DNA of 30,695 nt from Clostridia bacterium (GTDB taxonomy: Bacteria; Bacillota; Clostridia; Oscillospirales; CAG-272): positions 1 to 30,695 of the forward strand of contig JAFYMA010000147.1 of the NCBI GenBank assembly GCA_017556845.1. Reading direction: 5' to 3'. The notes beneath the pieces are model-generated. The model did no database searches. It was given only the letters and a program-made list of their open reading frames with translations, and was not told the DNA's origin. The translations under genes were made by a program, and so were the position numbers. Of this stretch, positions 1 through 9,248 are shown in pieces. Every line of letters begins with the position of its first letter. Positions within the stretch are counted from its first letter, which is position 1.

Positions 1-2484
1 ACCCATGTGGTTATCAAGCTTTGCAACCATGCCGCCGCCTGCAAGGTTTTCAAACGTCACCGCAATGTTTCCGTTTCCTCTGAATATCGGATATGCCTTT
101 CTCATTTCGATAAGTCCCTTATAGAAAAGCATCGTCTTGTATTCATCACTGTCAGCAGTCAGAACGTCCCACTTGATATTGTTTATTTCATCGCTTGACT
201 TGTAGCTGTTTTCATCACCGTCTTTCGTGCGGAGCATTTCCTCGCCCGCCTGCATAAACGGCGTACCCTGCGAGATCATCAGTATAGCCGCGCCGAGCTT
301 GTTCATGGCAATTCTGTCCTGAACGGAGCTGTCGCCGTTTGAAAGCTGGAGCTTATCCCAAAGAGTGTGATTATCGTGCGCACTCATATAGTTTATCACT
401 GCCGCGCGCTTTACCTTCCAGCCTGCAGCCGCCGTAACGCCGCCGGAAATACCGAATTTAACCTTATCGGCATAAGCTGAATATGCGCCGCTTATATAGC
501 CCTTTGAGGTCTTTTCAAACACACTGCCCTTAAGACCGTCTCTTATTGCATCGTTGAATACGGAAATTGCGCCTGCTGCTCCGTCGGTAACAGTAATATT
601 GCTGATATTGCTCTGATTTGCCTGAGGCTTGCCGTTGATGGTGTGTCCCATCGTCCAGCCCTCACCGTAGATAAGTGCATCGGGGTTTACACCGTGTACA
701 GCCTGCTCTACCTTTTGCATAGTTGCAAGATCGTGCAAGCCCATAAGGTCAAAACGGAAGCCGTCAAGGTCATATTCCTCAGCCCAATACTTCACGCTGT
801 CAACCATAAATTTACCGAACATATATCTTTCGGAAGCCGTATCGTTTCCGCATCCGCTTGCGCTGGAGTTTGCACCCGTCGCCGTATATCTGTAATAGTA
901 GTACGGAACGATCTTATTGAAAGCGCTGTTTGCATCGTAAGTGTGGTTATACACGACATCCATAACAACGCCGATACCAACGTCGTGAAGCGCCTGAACC
1001 ATTTGCTTATATTCTTTTATACGAACCTCGCCGTTATACGGGTCTGTGCTGTAGCTTCCCTCGGGAACGTTGTAGTTTTTGGGATCGTAGCCCCAGTTGA
1101 ACTGCGTATCGGGAGCTGCCTCGTTGACCGTAGCGTAATCGTATACGGGCAAAAGATGAACGTGCGTTATGCCAAGATCTACAAGATAATCAATGCCGAC
1201 GCTTACGCCCGCTTCGTTTTTAAGTCCCGTTTCGGTAAACGCAAGATATTTGCCCTTATACTGCGACTGCTTTATCTTATTGCTGAAGTCTCTTACGTGT
1301 ACCTCCCAGATAACAGCATCCGTATACTTTTCCGTCTTTATAGGCGTTGCGCCGTCCCACTTTTCGGGGTTGGTCTTTGAAAGATCGACTACCATACTGC
1401 GATCGCCGTTAAGGCCTGCTGCCTTTGCATACGGGTCAGTAGCCGTCTGTGTTCCGACTGACGTTGTAACGGTGTACGTGTAATACGTGCCGTGACCGCA
1501 TTTTTCGGTATATTCCCATACGCCCTTTGCACCCTTCGTCATATCAACGGATTTATATGCGTCAACTCCGTTGCCCTTTTCGTAAAGATCAAGCACTACC
1601 TTTGATGCAGTAGGTGCCCATACCTTGAACGTAGTATTCTCACCGTTGATGACTGCGCCGAGATCATCGCCGTCATAGGTGTATTCGGATATAAATCTTT
1701 CGCTGTCAAATACAGACGTGGGCACTACGGGCTTTGAGCCGTAGCCCTCTATCTCAACTCTGTACGCTTTTGATATATCAAGCTCCTCTGCAACAGTGAT
1801 TATACCGTTTACGACCTCGTTATTAAGGCTTGAAAGCTCGTTTATCGCTATTTCTCTGTCGCCCTCGTATACCTTTATCTGATCGAATGAGGTTATACGC
1901 ACCTTCGGGGTGACGTTGTACTGTATTTTATCAAACGCCGTCATACCCGCAATAGTGAATTTCTTTATCATGGTTAAGGTCTTTCCTCCGTCATCGCTCG
2001 TATACTGTGAGCCGTCACCGCTTTTAAGATAGATAACGGTGCTTTTTCCGTCAAGCACTGCAAATCTGTCCTCACCGAAATCCTTCGTTGCATTTCCCCA
2101 CGCACTGCCGCCGGGCTCTGAGCAATCGTAACGGGTTATAAAGCCTACCTGCTCTATGCCCTCAGGGACGTTTACAACTACCTTAGCGCCGTAAGCGCAG
2201 GGGTGAAGCACGTATCCGCTTCCCTCTTTGCCATCCCACCACATCCAGATGTCTGCCGTGGATATATCACCCGAGTAATTCCAATAGAACGTGAGCTGAT
2301 TATAGCCGTCCTCCTCGGGAAGCGTATACTCATCGCTCGTTTGTGCATCCGTCGCCGCGGACGTATTTTCCGATGTTCCCGGTGCATTCGTTGACTGCGG
2401 ATCGCCCGTACAAGACGTAAGCACCGCACTTAACGCCATTATGAAGCACAGCAGCAACGATATTCTTCTGATCGATTTTGTCAT
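1..2484 (-). CDS. pulA: Type I pullulanase, secreted lipoprotein (partial, C-terminus beyond left edge)
   Basis: Debranching enzyme that hydrolyses alpha-1,6 bonds of pullulan, starch or glycogen outside the cell. The frame is open from the ATG at 2484 to base 1 (828 codons). The start follows an AGGAGAG ribosome binding site. The N-terminus is a lipoprotein signal (SAVLTSC lipobox near residue 25), then a Ser/Thr/Asp-rich spacer and a CBM41/PUD-like starch-binding domain (about residues 62-150, with WMWWDG). A CBM48-like segment lies around 265-350, then the GH13 barrel. All diagnostic motifs are present: FNWGYDP (about 464), DVVYNHT (about 510), GFRFDLMG with the nucleophile Asp (about 578), YGEGWTMG with the acid/base Glu (about 610) and SAHDNHTLWDKL (about 700). 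It is the last visible gene of an operon, 36 bases after malQ. Lipid anchoring suggests that glucans are trimmed at the cell surface. The last part of the C-terminal domain is missing only because the window ends. Confidence 0.95.
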   Translation of the reverse strand, partial: MTKSIRRISLLLCFIMALSAVLTSCTGDPQSTNAPGTSENTSAATDAQTSDEYTLPEEDGYNQLTFYWNYSGDISTADIWMWWDGKEGSGYVLHPCAYGAKVVVNVPEGIEQVGFITRYDCSEPGGSAWGNATKDFGEDRFAVLDGKSTVIYLKSGDGSQYTSDDGGKTLTMIKKFTIAGMTAFDKIQYNVTPKVRITSFDQIKVYEGDREIAINELSSLNNEVVNGIITVAEELDISKAYRVEIEGYGSKPVVPTSVFDSERFISEYTYDGDDLGAVINGENTTFKVWAPTASKVVLDLYEKGNGVDAYKSVDMTKGAKGVWEYTEKCGHGTYYTYTVTTSVGTQTATDPYAKAAGLNGDRSMVVDLSKTNPEKWDGATPIKTEKYTDAVIWEVHVRDFSNKIKQSQYKGKYLAFTETGLKNEAGVSVGIDYLVDLGITHVHLLPVYDYATVNEAAPDTQFNWGYDPKNYNVPEGSYSTDPYNGEVRIKEYKQMVQALHDVGIGVVMDVVYNHTYDANSAFNKIVPYYYYRYTATGANSSASGCGNDTASERYMFGKFMVDSVKYWAEEYDLDGFRFDLMGLHDLATMQKVEQAVHGVNPDALIYGEGWTMGHTINGKPQANQSNISNITVTDGAAGAISVFNDAIRDGLKGSVFEKTSKGYISGAYSAYADKVKFGISGGVTAAAGWKVKRAAVINYMSAHDNHTLWDKLQLSNGDSSVQDRIAMNKLGAAILMISQGTPFMQAGEEMLRTKDGDENSYKSSDEINNIKWDVLTADSDEYKTMLFYKGLIEMRKAYPIFRGNGNIAVTFENLAGGGMVAKLDNHMG

Positions 2485-2520
2485 TTTTCTCTCCTATATT
2501 CTTTTCTGTATATTGGCATT

Positions 2521-4026
2521 TTATCCGTTATTTTTTTCAAATGATCTGAAATATACCCTGTTTATTTTTGCAAAGTATTCCTTATCTATACGCGAAAGCT
2601 GTTCTGAGGTGAAGCGTGGACGCCAATTTCCCTCTGCAATACCGGGACAATTCATTCTCGTATCGCCGCCGTAGCCGCACATATCCTGCACGGGAATTAC
2701 GACAAGACCTGCACATGATGACCAGATAGTTTCGATAATGGCTCTGCACGAGGGGGAATACTCTCCGCCCTGTCCCCAGTCGCCGTAGAACTTACAGTAT
2801 TCCAAAGCCTGCTCTCTGCTTGAAGGATCGGTATCATAAAGCCAGCCCAGAAGCGTATTATTATCGTGTGTCCCCGTATATACTACGCAGTTTTCCGTGT
2901 AATTGTGCGGCAGATGCACGCTGTCGTCGCCGCCGAAGGCAAACTGAATGACTCTCATTCCGGCAAAGCCCGTGCTTTTCAGAAGCCTTACGACGTCCTT
3001 ACCGAACACGCCGAGATCCTCTGCAATTATCGACGGGGAATCTATCTGTTCATTTACCGCCTTGAAGAGCTTCATACCGGGGCCCTTCATCCACTTGCCG
3101 TTACGTGCCGTTTCCTCGTCAGCTTTGACCGCCCAGAAGGAAGCGATTCCTCTGAAATGGTCTATTCGCACCGTATCGTACAGCTTAAGGCTGTGCTTTA
3201 TACGGTCTATCCACCACTGAAATCCGTTTTTCTCCATCTCAGCCCAGTCAAATAAGGGATTTCCCCAGAGCTGACCGTCCTCGGAAAACGCATCGGGCGG
3301 AACGCCTGCCACGAGATTCGGTCTGTAAGTATCGGGGTCTATCAAAAACAGATCCGTATGCGCCCATACGTCAGCGGAATCAAGTCCTACATATATCGGC
3401 ATATCTCCGATTATATTTACCTTTTTTTCATTTATCTTCTTTTTGAGCGCAAACCATTGCTTTGTGAATATATACTGGCAAAATCCGTGGAAAAGTATAC
3501 CGTCGGCAAATTCTTTTTTGTGCTTGAGCGCTTTTTTGTAGTTACGGAACTCCTCATCCCACTCGTAAAACGGCTTGTTATCAAAATGCTCCTTCAATGC
3601 TTTGTAGTAAGCATAGTTGAACGCTTCCCTATCCTTAAGAAACCTCTCAACGTCCTTTTTGCATTTATCGGTTATGGAAGCATATGCAGCTTTCAGCAGG
3701 TGCGTTACTGCCTGCATTGCAAAGCCGTAATCGACCGAATACGGTGAGCCGTTGTAAATACACGCCTGAACGTCCTGCTCGGTAACGTAGCCCTCCTCCA
3801 TCAGCGCCAACGGGTCAATATACATGATATTTCCCGAAAACGCACCGTCCGACGAATACGGGCTTTCACCCGCACCAACGGTATTCAGCGGAAGTATCTG
3901 CCATTCGGAAAAGCCCATTTTCTTTATGGATGCAGCAAATTCTTCTGCCTCTTTTCCGAACACGCCTATTGCAAACGGCGACGGCAAAGACGAAATATTC
4001 ATCAGTACGCCGCTTCTTCTTTCCAT
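2521..4026 (-). CDS. malQ: 4-alpha-glucanotransferase (amylomaltase, GH77)
   Basis: 501 residues, the normal length for MalQ. It transfers alpha-1,4-glucan segments between maltooligosaccharides and releases glucose, acting in the cytoplasm. The N-terminus (RSGVLMNISSLPSPFAIGVFG) is typical of the family. The catalytic residues are visible: nucleophile Asp289 in VRIDHFRG, acid/base Glu336 in IIAEDLG and Asp388 in YTGTHDNNT. The 250s region (PPDAFSEDGQLWGNP) is also conserved. There is no signal peptide, so it is intracellular, unlike its two operon neighbours. It starts 10 bases after the stop of the upstream surface-protein gene and is followed after 36 bases by pulA. Co-transcription of a surface debrancher with a cytoplasmic transglucosylase suggests stepwise use of imported maltodextrin. 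Confidence 0.96.
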   Translation of the reverse strand: MERRSGVLMNISSLPSPFAIGVFGKEAEEFAASIKKMGFSEWQILPLNTVGAGESPYSSDGAFSGNIMYIDPLALMEEGYVTEQDVQACIYNGSPYSVDYGFAMQAVTHLLKAAYASITDKCKKDVERFLKDREAFNYAYYKALKEHFDNKPFYEWDEEFRNYKKALKHKKEFADGILFHGFCQYIFTKQWFALKKKINEKKVNIIGDMPIYVGLDSADVWAHTDLFLIDPDTYRPNLVAGVPPDAFSEDGQLWGNPLFDWAEMEKNGFQWWIDRIKHSLKLYDTVRIDHFRGIASFWAVKADEETARNGKWMKGPGMKLFKAVNEQIDSPSIIAEDLGVFGKDVVRLLKSTGFAGMRVIQFAFGGDDSVHLPHNYTENCVVYTGTHDNNTLLGWLYDTDPSSREQALEYCKFYGDWGQGGEYSPSCRAIIETIWSSCAGLVVIPVQDMCGYGGDTRMNCPGIAEGNWRPRFTSEQLSRIDKEYFAKINRVYFRSFEKNNG

Positions 4027-4036
4027 CGTAAAAACC

Positions 4037-6820
4037 TCACTTTCTCTTTATAAACATATTTTTAAATCTGTTTGTAAGAACGCCGCCTTTGCGTGTGTCA
4101 ATAACGATGACAGTCACGGCAAGGCATATCAGCATAAACGCAGTGACCGACACTGCTGCAGCAACAGATGTTTTATCATTTTCTTTTTTAACATCATCAG
4201 TATCCGGATCCGTTTGTTCCGATCTTTCGGTTTCGGCGGGCAAGGTATGCTCATGCTCCGTCAGGGTACTGAGATATATGCCGTATACGCACAGTCTTGG
4301 AGTTATTCCGTCTTGTACACCTACGTATATTCTGTCAATTTCATCGTATGATCTTACCTTATCAAGATCAAGCATCACGGTAACGTCTCTCTGCCCCTGA
4401 ACGAACGATGTGCCAGAAACGGTAACGCCTGCACACTCTGCACTGACGGTTATCGACACTCCATCATCCGTGCCGAGATAATCAGCCTTCATATGAACTT
4501 CGAGGATCTTTCCTTCACCGCTTGTATTTTCATCGGGGAAGAATACGGCTGAGCCTTTTTTTAATTCTCTTACGTCGAATGACAGTGCAATATATCCGTC
4601 ACCGTCATTTGCGACCGACGTACAGCCCTCGCCGCACAGCCATTTTCCGCCGTTATCCGACGGAGAATACACCATATTTCCGTTTTCGTGCACCAAACCG
4701 TATTTTACATCAAGGGTTCTTTCGAGCTTTGTGTTATGATTAAAATGCGTGCTGTCGTATCCGTCTATGTCGAACAGCTCGGGATACACGTTTCCGAACA
4801 GATTTTTTGCAGATCTTTCATCCATATGTGTGAAGATGCCGCCCATTTTTTCGGCAAATGCGCTTTCTACGGCGAAAGCATCTGCGCCGCCGAATATACA
4901 TTTATAAAAATCGACAGCCGCCTTACCGTATTCATCATCTCCGTATCCGACCGACAAAACGAAAGCCTCGCATTGAGTACGCACGCTGATATATTTGCAG
5001 AACTCCTCGGTATTTTTTCCCTTTTCCGTTACGAACATAACTCCGTCAACAAAAGGACAAACGGGAAGTATCGTATTGAGCACGCTTTTGTAGTCAATGT
5101 CACCGTCATATCTGACGGGAAATATTATCTTACTTCCTCCGTTGACGCTTTTTGCGGCGGCATTTACCGTATAAAGCGCGGCAGCACACTGAACTGATGC
5201 GGAATACACGGATTTATCCGTTATATTGCCGCCGTTTCCGACTACGAAGCCGTTGAGAACACAGTCCTCGCCGTTATATCTCTGCGTCAAAAAAGCAGTC
5301 AGTGCATACAGCTTTATTGCTGACGCCTCATCGTATATGCCGGCCATTGAATAATACCACTCGTACTGCAGATATACTGCTTTGCCGTGGGCATACAGTC
5401 TCGGAACGAGCACGTCCAGCATGCTTATAACATCATTCGATATGTAATATTTTTCTCCGCAATATTCGTAAAAATACTCTGTTTTTTCTGTTGAGACCGC
5501 AATATCCGCATCTATCGGTAAAAATACGCCCGAAGCATCAAACGATGAGCCGAATGCAAATTTTTCCGTCACGGGCTTTACGTATTTGTTGAACTGTGCC
5601 GTTTTTTCTGCACCTTGCACGAACGTCGGCGGGCATAAGGTCACACCGTTTCCATCTTCGTCATAATACACTGACGTGTAGCTGTAAAAAAGTCGGCTTT
5701 GCCCGTTATTTCCCGCGCTGTCAAATGTAAATTCTCCGCTTCCGTCCTCATTCACCGCAATCGGTTGTGACAGATCAGCCGTACCGTTGGGCAGTGCCTT
5801 GTAAAGATAACATGCACCGTTTTCGGCTTGCGGTCCCTTGAACGATATTTTTCCGTCGTCACCGACGTAGCATTCTGCCGTATTGCCGCCCGATATATTA
5901 CAAGAAAGGGCGATGTTGTATATCAATATTTCCCCATCAGGTTTTCCCTGAAACTCAAATTCAAAGCGGCATACGCTTTCAACCCCGTCAAGAGAAAAAA
6001 CGTATGTGTTAAGCCCCTGCACCATTTCCGCACTTACGCTTCGCGCCGAGGAATATCCCTGACCTGCATCTGCGTAGTACAAAACGATCTTAGTGCATTC
6101 CGCGCGGTTGTCCGCGGTAAACGTAAGGGCATTCGTGCTTTCATCAAGAAGCGTGTCGATTCTGCCCGTTTCCAGAGTACAGTCTCTGCCGTAGGTGCTC
6201 AGAGTAATGATATCCTGCTGAAATTCAACGTCCGCCTTCGATGCGGTATATTCATCAGTCAGAAACTTTTTCTGATCTGACGGAGCAACGGTGTTTGACG
6301 TGCAAACGTAATCAACATACAATATTCCCTCACCGTCACATTCAAACGAAATGTCAATGCTTTGAAGCACGCTTGAATCTCTGTTTCTTATGTCAGAAGT
6401 AACCGTGAACCATTTTCCGCCCGATATTTCACCGCTCACACTGTATCCGTCACCGTCCGACAGAGTTATAACGCCGTCACACGAGGTCTTGCAGGCGAGC
6501 ATTATGCTTTTTGCGGAAGAAACGTTGAATTTGTCAAACTCAGCAAAAGCACCGAGCTTGTCAGTACCCGTTATCTTCATTCCGTACGCACCGCAGACAC
6601 AGTCCTCACTTTGCCTGATATTACAGTCATCATAAGGCCTCCAAATCGTCAGATCTGTCTCAAAATCGTCAATAAGCTCGTGGCAGGAAAACGAAAATTG
6701 CTCAGGTTGGATAAGTGAAAAGAAGCCGAGTGATGTTTGATCATGTCCGTTTGCGAGGATCGGAACATCCATTGCAAGCAACGCCAGCAGAACGCATACA
6801 AGCTTAAAAATACGCTTCAT
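4037..6820 (-). CDS. Secreted, C-terminally membrane-anchored DUF5722-like protein
   Basis: 927 residues, first gene of the starch operon. Residues 1-24 form a signal peptide. Two beta-rich, carbohydrate-binding-like stretches (about 45-175 and 195-310, each ending in a 'GEGILYVDYV' or 'GEILIYNIAL' style strand) precede a central region (about 405-700) that resembles my memory of DUF5722 (GH39/clan-A-like barrel): YEYCGEKYYI, ALTAFLTQRYNGE, NGFVVGNGGN. Another beta domain follows (about 725-860), then an acidic Thr/Glu linker, one transmembrane helix (about 885-905) and a basic tail. Positions where clan-A hydrolases carry the two catalytic glutamates look replaced: GNGGN at 528-532 and LSVGYG later. 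Its place in front of malQ and pulA suggests a role in binding or processing glucans. The DUF5722 link and loss of activity are inferences; the signal, anchor and operon position are seen directly. Confidence 0.6.
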   Translation of the reverse strand: MKRIFKLVCVLLALLAMDVPILANGHDQTSLGFFSLIQPEQFSFSCHELIDDFETDLTIWRPYDDCNIRQSEDCVCGAYGMKITGTDKLGAFAEFDKFNVSSAKSIMLACKTSCDGVITLSDGDGYSVSGEISGGKWFTVTSDIRNRDSSVLQSIDISFECDGEGILYVDYVCTSNTVAPSDQKKFLTDEYTASKADVEFQQDIITLSTYGRDCTLETGRIDTLLDESTNALTFTADNRAECTKIVLYYADAGQGYSSARSVSAEMVQGLNTYVFSLDGVESVCRFEFEFQGKPDGEILIYNIALSCNISGGNTAECYVGDDGKISFKGPQAENGACYLYKALPNGTADLSQPIAVNEDGSGEFTFDSAGNNGQSRLFYSYTSVYYDEDGNGVTLCPPTFVQGAEKTAQFNKYVKPVTEKFAFGSSFDASGVFLPIDADIAVSTEKTEYFYEYCGEKYYISNDVISMLDVLVPRLYAHGKAVYLQYEWYYSMAGIYDEASAIKLYALTAFLTQRYNGEDCVLNGFVVGNGGNITDKSVYSASVQCAAALYTVNAAAKSVNGGSKIIFPVRYDGDIDYKSVLNTILPVCPFVDGVMFVTEKGKNTEEFCKYISVRTQCEAFVLSVGYGDDEYGKAAVDFYKCIFGGADAFAVESAFAEKMGGIFTHMDERSAKNLFGNVYPELFDIDGYDSTHFNHNTKLERTLDVKYGLVHENGNMVYSPSDNGGKWLCGEGCTSVANDGDGYIALSFDVRELKKGSAVFFPDENTSGEGKILEVHMKADYLGTDDGVSITVSAECAGVTVSGTSFVQGQRDVTVMLDLDKVRSYDEIDRIYVGVQDGITPRLCVYGIYLSTLTEHEHTLPAETERSEQTDPDTDDVKKENDKTSVAAAVSVTAFMLICLAVTVIVIDTRKGGVLTNRFKNMFIKRK

Positions 6821-6850
6821 TTTTCTCTCCTTCCTTATGCAGTAGTTAGC

Positions 6851-6879
6851 ATTATATCAAATTTTTTCTCATATTGCAA
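6851..6879 (-). promoter_or_regulatory. Sigma-A promoter of the starch operon
   Basis: Read on the minus strand: TTGCAA (6879-6874), a 17-base spacer ending in TGA, and TATAAT (6856-6851). The -10 is perfect with an extended TGA before it. It lies about 30 bases upstream of the first gene of the operon, whose ribosome binding site is GGAAGGAGAG. Confidence 0.75.
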
Positions 6880-6892
6880 TAGAAAATTTTCA

Positions 6893-6929
6893 TTGTTTTG
6901 ATTTATTACAGCGAATTTTATGATATATT
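6893..6929 (+). promoter_or_regulatory. Possible promoter of the mtaB operon
   Basis: An extended -10-like TGATATATT (about 6921-6929) resembles the TGATATAAT seen in front of several other genes here. No convincing -35 lies 16-18 bases upstream (TTGTTT and TTGATT are nearby at poor spacing). A TTGACA at 6932-6937 has no matching -10 before the mtaB start. The 160-base gap between the divergent starch and mtaB operons holds nothing else recognisable. Confidence 0.3.
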
Positions 6930-6980
6930 TATTGACAGAAAGCGAAATTTTCGCCGTTTTACCGAAGGGGGCTTGGAATT

Positions 6981-8282
6981 ATGGCATATAAGATCGGTAT
7001 TCTTACGCTGGGATGCCGTGTAAATCAATACGAATCGTCATCGCTTGCGAAATTGCTTATTCAAGAGGGCTTTTCGGTGTCTGCGTTCAACAGTATGTGC
7101 GATGCGTACATAATCAACACCTGCACCGTAACGTCCGAAAGCGACAGAAAATCACGGCAGGCAGTACGCAGAGCAAGAACGAAAAATCCAAACGCGCTCA
7201 TCGTTGCGTGCGGATGCTCATGCCAGCTTTCCCCGTCCGCATTTGCAAATATCGGCATAAACGGCGTTTTCGGCACGAGAAACAAGCTGCAATGCGTGAA
7301 ATTCATAAAGGAAAGACTCGGTACGGACTTAAGGGGCGATGAGATCAACGTACTTGACCCGTCGTCACTTCCGTACGAAAAAATGAACGGCGCCGTGACC
7401 GAAAGAACGCGCGCATACGTAAAAATACAGGACGGATGCGACGGAAAGTGTGCTTACTGCGCTATAAAGAACGCAAGAGGCGCGTCCGTGTCAAATGATG
7501 AGGAAACGATAATTGCCGAATTGAAGCAGCTTGCTCTTGACGGCTTTTGCGAGGTCGTCCTCACGGGAATAGAAACCTCGTCGTACGGACTTGATACAGG
7601 GTCAGATCTTCATACTCTCGTCAGAAAAGCATCTGAAATAGACGGAATAAAGAGGATACGGCTCGGCTCGCTTGACCCCGCTTATTTAAAGAAGGAAAAC
7701 GCCAAGTCGCTTTTGGAGTGCGAAAAGCTGTGCCCGCATTTTCACCTTTCTATTCAAAGCGGAAGCAGCAGGGTTCTTGCTGCGATGCGCCGAAAATATA
7801 ACGGCGAAATGCTGAGAAGAAACATCGAAGATGCCCTGTCCGTTTCTCCCGATCTGCGTTTCAGCTGCGACATCATAGCGGGATTTCCGACGGAAACAGA
7901 ATACGATCTTATGCAGTCTGCCGAGCTTTTGCAAAAATATCCGTTTTTACACGCTCACGTTTTTCCGTATTCCGAACGTCAAGGAACTGACGCCGTACAC
8001 TTTGACGGAGCAGTACCGATGGCGGAAAGAAAGGCGCGCGGAGCGTATCTTGACTCACTCGGAAGGGAATCTCTTGCACGTCTTTTACAAAATGACGTCG
8101 ATACACACCGCAGACACTCCGTTCTTTTTGAAACGTACGAAAACGGAATGCTTCACGGTCACAGCTCGGATTTTACACCCGTGACTGCCGATGGCCCTAA
8201 AACGCTGAAGGGTAAGATCGCGAACGTCACATCCGAAAGCGTAAACGGCGGTGTACTGCACGGAATTATCGAAAAGGAATAG
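6981..8282 (+). CDS. mtaB: tRNA t6A37 methylthiotransferase (MtaB-type, radical SAM)
   Basis: 433 residues. Converts t6A at position 37 of ANN-decoding tRNAs to ms2t6A using two 4Fe-4S clusters. The N-terminal UPF0004 domain carries the cluster cysteines (C12 in LGCRVNQYE, C48 in NTCTVT, and C77/C79 in ACGCSCQ). The radical SAM motif is C153-x3-C157-x2-C160 (CDGKCAYC), followed by a radical SAM barrel (LTGIETSSYG, HLSIQSGS, DIIAGFPTE). The last 55 residues look like a TRAM domain. The NQYES form after the first cysteine and the overall length favour MtaB over MiaB or RimO. The start is set by a GAAGGGGG ribosome binding site about 10 bases upstream. First gene of a three-gene operon; the next start is 3 bases after its stop. 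Confidence 0.93.
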   Translation: MAYKIGILTLGCRVNQYESSSLAKLLIQEGFSVSAFNSMCDAYIINTCTVTSESDRKSRQAVRRARTKNPNALIVACGCSCQLSPSAFANIGINGVFGTRNKLQCVKFIKERLGTDLRGDEINVLDPSSLPYEKMNGAVTERTRAYVKIQDGCDGKCAYCAIKNARGASVSNDEETIIAELKQLALDGFCEVVLTGIETSSYGLDTGSDLHTLVRKASEIDGIKRIRLGSLDPAYLKKENAKSLLECEKLCPHFHLSIQSGSSRVLAAMRRKYNGEMLRRNIEDALSVSPDLRFSCDIIAGFPTETEYDLMQSAELLQKYPFLHAHVFPYSERQGTDAVHFDGAVPMAERKARGAYLDSLGRESLARLLQNDVDTHRRHSVLFETYENGMLHGHSSDFTPVTADGPKTLKGKIANVTSESVNGGVLHGIIEKE

Positions 8283-8285
8283 CTA

Positions 8286-9248
8286 ATGAAAGAATTTATA
8301 ATAGGAAAAAACGATGCGGGAAAGCGTCTTGATTCGTTTCTGACGAAGGTGATACCGACACTGCCCGTATCATTGATGTATAAATCCATCAGAACGAAAA
8401 AAATAAAGGTCAACCGCAAGCGTGCGGAGCTTTCGTACAAGCTTGTACAGGGTGACAGCGTTCAGTGCTTTCTGAGCGAAGAATTTTTCACCGATGAAAA
8501 AAAGCCCGATATGCTTTTCACGTCGTTGCAGGGCAACGTAAATATCGTATACGAGGACGAAAACATTCTTCTTGCGGATAAAAAGGCAGGCATGCTGACT
8601 CATTCCGGTGACGGCACATCCGAGCCGACTTTAATTGATGAAATAAAGGCGTATTTGTTCAAAAAAGGCGAATACGAGCCTGAAAACGAGTTGTTTTTCG
8701 CCCCTGCTCTGTGTAACAGAATAGACAGAAATACCGCCGGAATAGTAATAGCTGCAAAAAATGCAGAGGCTTTGCGTATAATGAACGAGATGATAAAGCA
8801 GCACAAGGTGGATAAATACTATCTTTGCGCCGTACACGGCAAAATGGAAAAAACACACGGCATACTTACTGCATATCTTTTCAAGGACAGCACAAAGGGC
8901 AGAGCCTTTGTTTACGATAATGCAGGCAAGGGCAGAACGAAGATCGTGACGGAATATACCGTCAAGCAGTACAAAAACGATCTTTCCCTGCTTGAAATAC
9001 ATTTGATAACGGGAAAGACACACCAGATAAGAGCACATTTTTCACACATCGGCCATCCGTTGCTCGGCGAGGGCAAATACGGCATAAACCGTCAGGACAA
9101 AAAGCTCGGATACAGCCATCAGGCGTTGTATTCCTACAAGCTGAAATTCAACTTCGGTTCTGACGGCGGTATACTGTCATATCTTTCGGGCAAGGAATTC
9201 ACCGTTGACGAAAAAAATATTTATTTTTTGGAGGAATTCGGAATATGA
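8286..9248 (+). CDS. RluA-family pseudouridine synthase
   Basis: 320 residues. Isomerises specific uridines in rRNA or tRNA. Residues 1-65 form an S4-type RNA-binding domain (GKRLDSFLTKVIP, RTKKIKVNRKRAELSYKLVQGDSV). The catalytic domain follows, with the active-site aspartate D147 in NRIDRNTAGIVIAAKN. The usual HRLDRxTSG motif is altered to NRIDRNTAG but keeps the Arg-Asp pair. LLEIHLITGKTHQIRAHFSHIGHPLLGEGKYG is the usual RluA C-terminal motif, here present in full. The architecture matches the RluC/RluD type, but the substrate uridine cannot be read from the sequence. It sits 3 bases after mtaB and overlaps lnt by 4 bases (ATGA), so the three genes are probably co-translated. Confidence 0.92.
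   Translation: MKEFIIGKNDAGKRLDSFLTKVIPTLPVSLMYKSIRTKKIKVNRKRAELSYKLVQGDSVQCFLSEEFFTDEKKPDMLFTSLQGNVNIVYEDENILLADKKAGMLTHSGDGTSEPTLIDEIKAYLFKKGEYEPENELFFAPALCNRIDRNTAGIVIAAKNAEALRIMNEMIKQHKVDKYYLCAVHGKMEKTHGILTAYLFKDSTKGRAFVYDNAGKGRTKIVTEYTVKQYKNDLSLLEIHLITGKTHQIRAHFSHIGHPLLGEGKYGINRQDKKLGYSHQALYSYKLKFNFGSDGGILSYLSGKEFTVDEKNIYFLEEFGI

Noticed and set aside
643..1380. Plus-strand open frames inside the left 7 kb, including a 245-codon frame
   Set aside because: They are antisense shadows of pulA, malQ and the surface-protein gene. They have no ribosome binding sites and unnatural amino-acid composition.
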